This document shows, piece after piece, positions 22,746 through 43,682 of a stretch of 64,000 bases of DNA. Every line of letters begins with the position of its first letter. The first letter of the stretch is position 1. The notes beneath the pieces were generated by a model. That model ran no database searches, was not told the origin of the DNA, and saw only the letters and a program-made list of their open reading frames with translations. Made by a program: the position numbers and the translations under genes. Origin of the DNA: Pagrus major (Eukaryota > Chordata > Actinopteri > Spariformes > Sparidae); NCBI RefSeq assembly GCF_040436345.1, contig NC_133216.1, positions 691,916 to 755,915 on the forward strand, given 5' to 3'.

Positions 22746-23990
22746 GTCCCTTTGTTTGTTGGTTTGTTCTTTGGTTTGTTGGTTGGTTGGTTTGTTGGTT
22801 GGTTGTTTGGTTTGTTGGTTTGTTATATTGTCAGTTAGTTTGTTAGCTGGTTGGCTGGTTTGTTGTTTGGTTGGTCGGTTTTGTTGGTTGGTTGGTTTGT
22901 TGGCTGGGTTGTTGGTTTGTTTGTCGGTTGTTCAGTTTGTTGGTTTGTTATATTGTTTTTTGGTTTGTTGTTTGGTTTGTCGGTTTGTTGTTTGGTTTGT
23001 TGTTTGGTGGGTTGGTTGGTTGGTTTGTTGTTTGCTTGGTTGGTTGGTTTGTTGGTTGGTTTGTTATTTGGTTTGTTGGTTGGTTGTTTGGTTTGTTGGT
23101 TTGTTATATTGTCAGTTGGTTTGTTGGCTGGTTGGCTGGTTTGTTGGTTTGTTGGTTGGTTGGTTTGTTGGTTTGTTATATTGTCAGTTGGTTTGTTGGC
23201 TGGTTTGTTGGTTTGTTGGTTGGTTGGTTTGTTGGTTGGTTGTTTGGTTTGTTGGTTTGTTATATTGTCAGTTAGTTTGTTGGCTGGTTGGCTGGTTTGT
23301 TGGTTTGTTGGTTGGTTGTTTGGTTTGTTGGTTTGTTATATTGTCAGTTAGTTTGTTGGCTGGTTGGCTGGTTTGTTGGTTTGTTGTTTGGTTGGTTGGT
23401 TTTGTTGGTTGGTTGGTTTGTTGGCTGGGTTGTTGGTTTGTTTGTCAGTTGTTCAGTTTGTTGGTTTGTTATATTGTTTTTTGGTTTGTTGTTCGGTTGG
23501 TCGGTTGGTTGGTTGGTTTGTTGTTTGCTTTGTTGGTTGGTTTGTTGGTTGGTTGGTTTGTTGGTTGGTTGTTTGGTTTGTTGGTTTGTTATATTGTCAG
23601 TTGGTTTGTTGGCTGGTTTGTTGTTTGGTTCATTGGTATGTTGTGTGGTTTGTTGTTTGGTTTATTGGTTGGTTGGTTGTTTGGTTTTTTGGTTTGTTGT
23701 TTGGTTTGTTGGTTTGTTGGTTTGTATTTTGGTTAATTGGTTGGTTTGTTTGGTTTTGTTGGTTGGTTGGTTGGTTGGTTTTTTGGTTTGTTTTTTGGTT
23801 TGTTGGTTTGTATTTTGGTTAATTGGTTGTTTTGTTGGTTTGTTTGGTTTTGTTGGTTGGTTGGTTGGTTGGTTGTTTTTTTGGTTTGTTGTTTGGTTTG
23901 TTGGTTTGTTGTTTGGTTTGTTGGTTTGTATTTTGGTTAATTGGTTGGTTTGTTTGGTTTTGTTGGTTGGCTGATTGGTTGGTCAGCATG
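22746..23990. repeat. (TTGG/TTTG)n satellite, 1.2 kb
   Basis: GTTGGTTGGTTTGTTG units with a higher-order period of about 100-130 bp marked by TTATATTGTCAGTTGG. Open frames up to 326 codons run through it in all forward frames because TTGG repeats rarely make stops; they are not genes. Confidence 0.95.
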
Positions 23991-33622
<9,632 letters not shown>

Positions 33623-33882
33623 AAGACAACACAACACAGACGGAAACATATATCACATCAACACAGAAACAATGATGATGATGATGATGATGCAGCCATC
33701 AGGCCGCGCCCACTACACTGACACCTCATTCATGTAAAAAAAGACTTCTTTTGTTTTGTCTCATTGTTTGATTGACGGTATCTGCTGACTCGTCACTGCC
33801 GTCAATCAACTGAGTCAGTAAAGTCTGATCAAAGTCACAGTTAACTGTTCGCACCGAGAGGTGTTCACGTTTCCACATCCAT

Positions 33883-33888
33883 AATAAA
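33883..33888 (+). terminator. Candidate poly(A) signal AATAAA for nyap2
   Basis: AATAAA 261 bp after the stop codon. Others occur farther downstream (near 34677), so the used site is uncertain. Confidence 0.35.
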
Positions 33889-34914
33889 ATAAGTCTTCAA
33901 TTGAGGTTGAAACTGAGTGAATATTAATGTAGTTTAAATATTTGACCTTCAAACTGCAACAAACACAGAATCAAAGAAAGAACAACTTGATTTTAAACAT
34001 TTATGGATCAACCAGATTCTGTGTGATTATCTGATTCAATTATTGTCTCCATCTTTCAACTAATAAAATAAACCTGTCAACTAATCAATTCATACATCAA
34101 TCATTAACTTTGAATAGTTGACAGTTTTGTATCTAATGGCCTAAAATTTTTTAATATGTGACATTTATTTTTAATCATCAATCAAACAAATCCTGTGAAT
34201 AGTTTTAAAAATGTCAAATTAAGCAACCTCATGTTGGTCTCGATCCAGATGTGGACACACTGTCGAAATAATTTAATAAAAATCTGAGAAATGTTTTTTA
34301 ACTTTATTTAAAACTATTTTTAAAAAAGTTAAGAACTCCAAAATCTTTTATCCAACAGGAAGCACTCCCACACACACGCACGCACAAACACATGCACACA
34401 CACACACACACACAAACAAACACATGCACACACACACACACACACAAACAAACACGTGCACACACACACACATGCTCAAACAAACACGTGCACACACAAA
34501 CACACACATTCGTGCAGGTGTCCTCCTGCCATCCAATCAGAATGCTGGGAGGTGTGGCCGTCCAGGTGTAGCAGAGCTTTCTGTCGTCTTTCTACTCATT
34601 ATTTTTCTATCTGAACACTTAAAAAGATTCAGATGTTTTTTTAAAGTCTGACAGTCGTGTAGCAGAACGCTGTAAAAATAAATTTATAAACTGGTTTGTG
34701 TGAAAAAATGACCTGAATGTGTTGGTCAAACATGTTTTTATATTTCAAAAAGAATCTGTGATGCTTGTCTGTGTGTGGAAGACAGAGTCAGTACGTGATG
34801 ATGTTTTTATATTTAAAAAACTTTTATGATGATGAAAAAAGCACTATTTTAAAATGAGAATATTTTGGCATGTTGGTGGTCGGTTTGGTCTCATCCACTG
34901 TCCCAGAAACACAG
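33889..34914. other. nyap2 3' UTR / flank with (CA)n
   Basis: AT-rich non-coding DNA. CACACA/AAACAAACACGTGCA repeats lie at 34368-34510. No coding potential recognised. Confidence 0.6.
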
Positions 34915-35940
34915 ACTGGACTCCAGTTTAACACCAGTTTGACTCCAGTTTAACACCAGTTTGACTCCAGTTTAACACCAGTTTTACTCCAGTTTAACAC
35001 CAGTTTGACTCCAGTTTGACTCCAGTTTAACACCAGTTTAAAACCAGTTTGACTCCAGTTTGATTGCACTTTGACTCAAGTTTAAATCCAGTTTGACTCC
35101 AGTTTAACACCAGTTTGACTAGTTTAACACCAGTTTGACTCCAGTTAAACATCAGTTTGATTCAAGTTGAACACCAGTTTCACTCCAATTCGACACCAGT
35201 TTCACTCCAGTTTAACACCAGTTTGACTGCACTTTGACTCAAGTTTAACACCAGTGTGACTCCAGTGTGACTTCAGTTAAAGACCAGTTTGACTCCAGTT
35301 TGACATCAGTTTGATTCAAGTTTAACACCAGTTTGACTCCAGTTCAACACCAGTTTGACTGCACTTTGACTCCAGTTTAACAACAATTTGACTCCAGTTT
35401 GAATCCAGCTTGAATCCAGTTTGACTCCAGTTTAACAACAATTTGACTCCAGTTTGAATCCAGTTTGACTCCAGTTAAACATCAGTTTGACTCCAGTTTA
35501 AATCCAGTTTGACTCCAGATTAAATCCAGTTGAACACCAGTTTGACTCCAGTTTGACTGCACTTTGACTCAAGTTTAACACCAGTGTGACTCCAGTTTGA
35601 TTCAAGTTTAACACCAGTGTGACTCCAGTTTGATTCAAGTTTAACACCAGTTTGACTCCAGTTCAACACCAGTTTGACTCCAGTTTAACACCAGTTTGAC
35701 TCAAGTTTGACTCCAGTTTAACACCAGTTTGACTCCAGTTTAACTCAAGATTAACACCAGTTTGACTCCAGTTTGATTCAAGTTTAACACCAGTTTGATT
35801 CCAGTTTAGCACCAGTTTAACCTGCTCTACCCACTGAGCTGTAGCTCAGTGGGTAGAGCAGGTTCCTGTGTTCCAGTTTAACACCAGTTTGACTCCAGTT
35901 TAACACCAGTTTTTGACTCCCTTTTAACACCAGTTTAAAT
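34915..35940. repeat. 1-kb minisatellite ACCAGTTTGACTCCAGTTTAAC
   Basis: About 45 units of 22-24 bp, diverged (CAGTTTGACTCCAGTTTAACAC). Interrupted at 35819-35864 by a tRNA-like palindrome. Confidence 0.95.
35819..35864. repeat. tRNA A-box palindrome (22-bp arms, 2-nt centre)
   Basis: The right arm reads AGCTCAGTGGGTAGAGCAGG, the D-arm/A-box part of a tRNA or tRNA-derived SINE. The left arm is its perfect reverse complement, and only GT separates them. There is no B box or acceptor stem, so it is not a tRNA gene. Confidence 0.95.
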
Positions 35941-36954
35941 CCAGTTTAATTGGGTTTCTTTTACAAAGTGCACAGACAGACCACATCGGTCCTTTAAAAG
36001 ATGTCCAGTCACTGAAGTTTTCATTCACAGTTTTGATCTCAAACTTAAGTGTCATGTGACACAGGTGTTTCCATCTTTGTTGTTGTGACACTTTTGTTTT
36101 TTCTCTAATCTCTAATTTCATTTTGACTGAAGTTCAGTTAACTCACATTTTAAAAATACAATAAGTAACATCATTAAAATAACTCGGCCAGGAAACTTTA
36201 AAGAAAAAAAACGTCGAGAGGAACACAAACAGGAAGTTGAACAGACAGGAAGCTGAACAAACAGGAAGTTGAAAAGACAGGAAGTTGATCAGGGTCACAT
36301 GAAGGTCACGTGACCGTCTGAGTTTTTGGGGCAGTGGACAGAAACGAGGTGATGAATGCAGTGTATTGATTATTGATGGATATGGACGAGCTGATTGATT
36401 AGCATGATATGCACATCATGATTTGTGTTTTTGTCTCAATAAATATGAGACGAGCTGTGATTTCTAAGTGCACTTCTTCAGTTTCTGACAGTTCAAACAG
36501 TCGACGCAACAACAAAACCATGGAAATATAAAGACTTTATTTATTCACAAGAATCTTCAATTAAATAAAAAATATTTATTTCAGACTGTTGCCTCAGCTG
36601 ATCGTCTTCATCAGATGATCAATAATAATATTGACACCTCAATCAGATCTATTTGTGGATTTATGATCGATAGAGTTATGATCGATAGATTTATGACTCG
36701 TTATGAAGCTTCAGAGCTGAAGGTTTTACACAGAAAGTAAAACACTGAAGTTTTATTTCCTTCTCCTCCACCCGACTCCTCCCCCCGACCCTCCCCTGAC
36801 CGCCGACTCCTCCCCTGACCCCTGACTCCTCCCCCCTCACAGCCCTCTGAGTCTGACTCACCTGTTCAACAGGAAAACTGTCACCATGACGACTGAGGAG
36901 GCGAAAAAACTTCACAAACTTTGTCAAATCGTTTTTTAATTATTGATGAGCTCA
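35941..36954. other. Intergenic, no gene seen
   Basis: AT-rich; includes a CTCCTCCCCTGACC-type short repeat at 36770-36835. No supported gene on either strand. Confidence 0.5.
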
Positions 36955-37330
36955 CTGTTATCAGATTACTGTGAGCTCACTGTAGTCAGATTACTGTCCG
37001 CTAACTGTAATCAGATTACTGTGATTTTACTGTAATCAGATTACTGTGAGCTCACTGTAATCAGATTACTGTGAGCTCACTGTAATCATATTACTGTCAG
37101 CTAACTGTAATCAGATTACTGTCCGCTAACTGTAATCAGATTACTGTGAGCTCACTGCAATGAGATTACTGTCCGCTAACTGTAATCAGATTACTGTCAG
37201 ATAACTATAATCAGATTACTGTGAGCTCACTGTTATCAGATTACTGTGAGCTCACTGTAGTCAGATTACTGTCCGCTAACTGTAATCAGATTACTGTGAG
37301 CTCACTGCAATCAGATTACTGTGAGCCTGT
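36955..37330. repeat. 25-bp array of TAATCAGATTA plus GTGAGCTCAC
   Basis: About 15 units. Each joins a palindromic (T/G)TAATCAGATTAC core to GTGAGCTCAC (also palindromic) or GTCCGCTAAC. Eight cores are perfect TAATCAGATTA, the TAAT-N3-ATTA layout of paired-class homeodomain dimers. Confidence 0.95.
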
Positions 37331-39783
37331 CAACAGAAGAAGCACAAAGTCGATGACATTAAATAAATGATTAAGTCTCTGACGCGTCATCAGGCTTCGA
37401 TGATTGTGAAGTTTATCGAACGAACGTTGTGACTGATGACTCAGAAAACGTTTGTTTGAGTTTATTTCAGTTTTTGATGTTTTTTGATGATTTTAACAAG
37501 CTGCACTTTGATCATTAAAATGTGTTCTTTGTTCAGTGATGTCAAACGAGTGATCATGTTCGAATTAGACAAGAAAGAAATAAAAATCAAGGAGTTAATT
37601 CAATATCTTTGACTTCCTGTTTTCATGGTTTCTTGTCTCGCAGCTTCTCTCTTCTGATTTCTGGTGTTTGTGTCACATCGTTGAACTGAACCGTCAGTTC
37701 AGCTTCAGTGTGAGTTTGGGAGGAACATTAAAGACTATAAAACTTGATTTTCAGTCTAAATTATTTCTTAAATTTTACACACAGGAAATTAAGATGATTC
37801 AAACTGGATTCATGTTCGGCTCCACAGACACTATAAGAGCTGCGTTCATAGAAAAACCCTCTGATCAATCATTTTCAAGGAAACCAATCATGAACCATTA
37901 ATTTAAAGGAAACTGTGTTTATTTCATTTCTATAAATGTGTTGTTGTGCTGACTCCTCGTCCACCTCGTCCACCTGTAGATATTCAGATAAATGTGAACT
38001 CAATAAACATGATGTTCATACATCCAGCTGACGGACTAATTAACATGCTGTTCATCCAGCCACTAGGATCTTCTTTTAATGAAGCAGAGCACTGAGCTGG
38101 TGGGGGCGGGGTCTACAGGTGTGATGACAGTAATGATGATCTTGTTCACAGGTGGAGCCTCCTGTCAACAGTTCAACAGACGTGTCTGTTACAACATAAA
38201 AACTGTTATTTTCTGTATGGAGTCTGGTGTACGGCTGATTATTGTGTTTTATGTTTATGGTCCTTGATGAGAAAAATAAATATGGTTTTATTAAAGTATG
38301 TGGAGTTTGTTTTTATCAGCAGAAAACAAAAAGAGTTCATCACAGGACGTTTTTATATTTTCAGGTTACTGTTTTGATATTGAACCCTTTATATTTCACT
38401 ATCTTTATATTTGTTTTCACATATTTTTCTAATATTTTTCTAATATTTTTCTAATATTTTTCTAATATTTTTCTGATATTTTTCAAATACGTACGTATTT
38501 TAAGTGTACTTTTCTGACATTGTATCAACAGTTTTTTTTAGAAAATTTAAGTAATATTTTTATAAACGTGTAAAAGCAGACATGATGCCTCGTGCATTCA
38601 CTGTTATGCAACAGTTTAGATAAATATTAACAATATTTGAGTAGGCAGCAGTTTAAATGTGATTCATTTTATTATATCGTTGGACTGATTTCACAAACAT
38701 CAATCAAAACTTAAAACTTCTTCAGTTATCTTTTTTTTTGGGCATTTGTTTCAATATAAAGACACTAAGAAGTGTTTGACTGTATAAATGTGGACAGCGT
38801 TTCAGAAGCTTTCTTTCAGATGTCCAGCAGGGGGCGACTCCACTGTATGTAAGCTTATGAGAAACTTAATTTATGACCTCAGTTTTTTAATGAGTTGATG
38901 GTCTCAGTCTCTTGTTTCAAGTCTTCTTCAACACAACCGGATGTTCATGGAGTAAATTACACGTAAAGCAGGTTATGCTTTAGTCGCTACCATGGCAACG
39001 TGTCCTCTGGCTCTCAATCAAATCCAATCAGGATATCCTCCCCAGCTCCACCCTCTCATCCATAAAAGGTCACTTCCTGCTCCAAAAAAAACAAAACAAG
39101 ATGGTGACGACCGTGACACCAAACGTCACAAACCCCAAGTGACGTCACGGAGGGTTTATATCGTTCACATCTAATTGTGTTTATTATTTTATTGTTTTAC
39201 TCATTTTCATCTTCTTATAATTTATTTATTTTAATGTTTCTTTAATCGTTATTATTAATGTTTATATGACACAACTATGTAATGAGACTATAATAACACA
39301 CTGCCCTCTAGTGTCCAAAGAGTGAAATTATACTGACTTATGTTGTACAAATTCCACATAACGATTCATATTTTTAAAAACTTATTAAGTGTTTTTGATT
39401 TTCAGAATTATCTCAAAGAAAGGAGGAAGCACAAACAACAAATCAAGTCTCAGAATATTTTTATCTTTTATAAATTACAGACTGAATTTGATTTTTTACC
39501 AGTTTGTTATTTATTTTTGTGTTAATTAATTACGTTTTGGTGGTCATTTTGGTGTCGTTACACACTGTGGCCACAGGGGGGCAGTGTACACACACGATTA
39601 GACGTCGTCATGGAAATCGACTTCGGACACCTTCAAATGAAAACCATGAAAATAAACAGGGTGTAAAATCTGTGACGTAACGCCTTTATCTCTCTTCATC
39701 ATCAGTCTATTTGATTTTCATGTCGGTGCCTTCATGTTTAGTTTTTAATGTCACTTCTTGTGTCTTTATTAATAATCGCTAAT
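37331..39783. other. AT-rich intergenic region, no gene seen
   Basis: Contains a (TTTTTCTAATA)n run at 38405-38480. It ends in the 5' flank of the zinc-finger gene. Short open frames only, none with a recognised domain. Confidence 0.55.
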
Positions 39784-39833
39784 ACTTCCGGTGGAGGCCG
39801 CCAGTGACCCGGATGTAAACAGCGCCATGTTGG
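39784..39833 (+). promoter_or_regulatory. ETS and YY1-like motifs, candidate promoter of the zinc-finger gene
   Basis: ACTTCCGGT at 39784-39792 (ETS/GABPA type) and GCGCCATGTTGG at 39822-39833 (YY1-like) lie 160-205 bp before the start codon in locally CpG-rich sequence without a TATA box. Motifs seen; function inferred. Confidence 0.45.
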
Positions 39834-39989
39834 ACGCGCAGACAGCAGATTACCATCCTGACTGTCTGTGTTGGACTCTTGTCCCTCAGGTTCAGACTCA
39901 CCCGGACTCGGACCGCACTGACGCACCTGGAGACGCTTCAACGTCATAGTTTCCACCGCTGACATCATCCGTGTGGCTCGCGGGCCGTA

Positions 39990-42900
39990 ATGGAGCCGAC
40001 CGACACGGCGGCGACTCAAACTTTTGTGTGTGAGACGGAGCGGATCATGGCGGTGGCGGTGGAGTGCGCCGTGTCTGTCCTGCAGCAGAGACGTGGACAG
40101 GAGGGGACAGGCAGCGAGGACAGACGTGGACAGGAGGGGACAGGCAGCGAGGACAGACGTGGACAGGAGGGGACAGGCAGCGAGGACAGACGTGGACAGG
40201 AGGGGACAGGCAGCGAGGACCGACGGGTGAGGACATATGACGAGTTAAATACATGTGAGAAGTTTCTCTGAGGGACCAAAGACCTCCAGAGGAAAATCCC
40301 GCCGTCACTTCCGTCTTTGCAGGACCGCGGATATCACGCGCGAGACAGTGACGGAAACATGACGTTAATCTGTGATTATGTCGAAAATTATTTAATGTAG
40401 AAGATTAAATTCACAGTGAATTCAGAAGATCACATGAAGATAATCCGGACACTTCTTCTGCCAAAGAACATTTACTCTCACGGGGAAGGGCGCCATCTTG
40501 TGTATCATGGTGGCCACACAACAACACACAGGAGCGTTGATGGACGTCCAGGAGACCTGAGTACTCAGAGTAACTGAGAGTAACTGTAACTCAGAGTAAC
40601 TGAGTACTCAGAGTAACTGAGAGTAACTGAGTACTCAGAGTAACTGAGTACTCAGAGTAACTGAAGAAGAGTAACGTGACGGTTCATTGCGGTAAAACGA
40701 GCCGGTATTAAATATATACGGAGACACCGCAAAGACTCGCTGGATCGTACGTCTACGTCGCCGCCATATTGGATGTGGCAGGTCTCCCCTGTAAAAAAAC
40801 AACATGTGGAAGTGAAAACTGTATAAAAAGCATTAACGTTTACATTTAACTGACTTTGATGAATTGTTTTATATTCAATGAATCATTTAAGTAATAATAA
40901 TGACGTCATTGAGACAAAATGAACAAAGTCTGTAAATCAGCATAAGATCAGTGCGTCTCTGAGCAGTTAGTGATAAACTCCGTGACAGAAGTTATAGACG
41001 CTTATGTTATTGTGTACAATCACGGTTGATGGCTGACAGTAGACAGTAACACTGGTCTGTGGCTCAGGATCCAGCGTCTTGTCATCGGAAGGTTGCTGGT
41101 TCGATTCCCCTGGTCTGCATGCCGAAGTGTCCTTGGGCAAGAAACTGCTCGTGTTGTGCAGGTCAGCTCCTTGCATGGCAGCCACCACCATCAGTGTATG
41201 TGTGAATTACTGTAAGCTTTGGACAAAAGCGTCTGCGTCTGCACCAAGTGTTCATCATGTGTAGCCTCTATGTCCACTAAATGTCCCTCAGGACAAATAA
41301 AGTCATTTTGAATCAATCTGTTGTGTTTAGTATTAATTATTAATTAATTAGTATTAATTATATACAGAATACAGATAATTAGTATTAATTATATACAGAA
41401 TACAGATACCTTCACTTGTCTCACTGGTCAAAATGTCTCAAGCACTCAGTCCTCATATGATCAGATCAAACAAAATATGGACAATGACCTGCATCACATA
41501 TTGTGCATATTTATAAAAGTAGCCTCCTGAAGTTTACTTTTTTTTTTTTTTTTTTACCATGGGCTGTTATTGTCCACAATAATATAAGTGTGTTTATCTT
41601 CTGTCATGGAGTTTATCACTTACAGCTCAAAGAAAAGAAAGCGGACTCACTGCCAGCTGCTGTGCTTTATTTTGATTTGCATTGATTTTTTTCTTGATTC
41701 TGTGAAATGTCTGTTTCCAGTTTGACTTCTTATTTTTTTAAAACTCAGTTTGAGTTTAAAACAGAATATAACAGTTAATCGATCATTGAAATAGTTACAA
41801 GTACATTTTCTGCCAGTCAGCTGATTGATGAGTAGTTTCAGTTTGGTGCATAGAACAGCTGGATAATAAACCTTCTGTGATGTCACAGTATTTATAGTGT
41901 CATTGTGTAAGCAGAGGTGGACTGTACCTTTTTAATTTGACGGTGTGTTTCCTGTGCAGGCTCAGCTGACGGCCGTCCTGCGTGTGACGAGCAGAGAGGC
42001 CGTCCGTCAGATCTGCAGAGTGTTCAGAGAGCTGCACAAGACTTTAATGAAGGAGAACAAAGACCTGAAGGACAGAGTGAGACGTCTGGAGACCGAGCGG
42101 ACGTCAAACTGTGGAGGAGAGAAGACGCTTTATAAGATCAAACCATCAGGTCAGTTTGACACTGAACCGTCCCACAGAACCTGAACACATCTCATCATGA
42201 CAGGGACCACACAGGGTTTAAATCAGCTGCTGAAACAGACGTTAAACTGCACTGTAAATATGTGAGCTACATGCTAACAGCTGCTGGTCACTACTGCAAA
42301 GAGTACAGTGAGCAGCAGTTAGCCGTTATACTGCTCCTGTAGTTCAGAGCTGCTTCTGAATTCTGGACATTTCTTCTTCTACAATAAAAATCATGATGTC
42401 ATCGAGTTCAATAATCATCTGACTGAGCAGCTGTACGATGTTTGAAACATGTCACACATGATTTAATGGCGTCTGAACATCACAAGTTTAAACCAGCAGG
42501 TAAAGATGATGATTGGACGTACTTCCTGTCTTCCTGAAGGTGGACCGGCCCTCTCACTGGACATCAACCAACCAGCTGCCAACCCCGCCGCCCTCGCCAT
42601 GGCCATCCTCAACTCGGCCAAATCTAGACGTCGAGCGAGCAGCAGTCCTCAGGTTCCTCTGGTCATCATCAGCCAGCCGCTCCCCGGGCCAATCACAGGC
42701 CAGAGCAGCCCCGCCCCCCAGGTACGGCCAGAGAAACCAGATCAAACCAGCTCTGCTGCCGCCGCTTCGTCAGCTGACCAGCAGGCTGAGGTGGTGATCA
42801 CGATAGAGCCTGACGAATCACCATCCTCCACAGACGTGACATCACTTCCTGTGGCTCATGACCAGCCAACCAGTGAGGTCATGGCCAGTGAAGACCCGCC

Positions 42901-43645
42901 CACACCTGAAGAAGTCGCTGTTGTTGTTGTGAGTGTTTGACTGAATATTTATTAATTAAGTTATTATCATATATATCATATAATCTATATATGTAAATAT
43001 ATTATTTATATTAGGGGTGAGGATCACGACCTCACGATACGATACGTGATACATGGCCCACGATACCAATAATATCACGATACAGCGATTCTGTGAAAAT
43101 TGTTATATTGCGAGACAATCATAGCACGTCACGATGTCTCTATTTATTCACTGCAATTTTTTGTTATGAAACACTGAACACAAAGTGCATGAAGTCTCAG
43201 CATAGTGCGTTTTTTACAAACACGCCGACTGTAACTCGTCAATGTTCACATGCACCATCACATAAACTGACAAAAGTCCAAACTGTTAGAAAACAGCACA
43301 GTTCTGCAGAAGAACACTATGAAAACAAATTAGTGTAAAAAAAAAATCCACATTTCTGTATAAAAGGCACATAAATATACAAATCTTAGTGCTTTGCAGG
43401 CAACGTAGTTGAGACGTGTTTCAGTTTGTTGAAGATGTTTCACGTCTCATCCAAGAGACTTCTTCAGTTCTAACTAACTAGAGGAGCTGCAGGCTTTAAA
43501 TATATATATAACTAAAGACCTGCAGCAGCGTGATGAACGATGACTCGTCATGTTTTCCAGGAGGCAGAGATGAAGATGGAGCATGAGGAGCAGACGGTCG
43601 GTGGACCAGGTGAGACAGGTGACATCACCCTGAGCTGTGGATGAA

Positions 43646-43682
<37 letters not shown>

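Noticed and set aside
22756-23736. 326-codon plus-strand frame rich in Val/Gly/Leu/Trp/Phe, resembling a membrane protein
   Set aside because: It is a translation of the (TTGG/TTTG)n satellite; all three forward frames are open for the same reason.
35843-35862. tRNA gene
   Set aside because: Only the D-arm/A-box part is present, in a palindrome; no anticodon arm, B box or acceptor stem.
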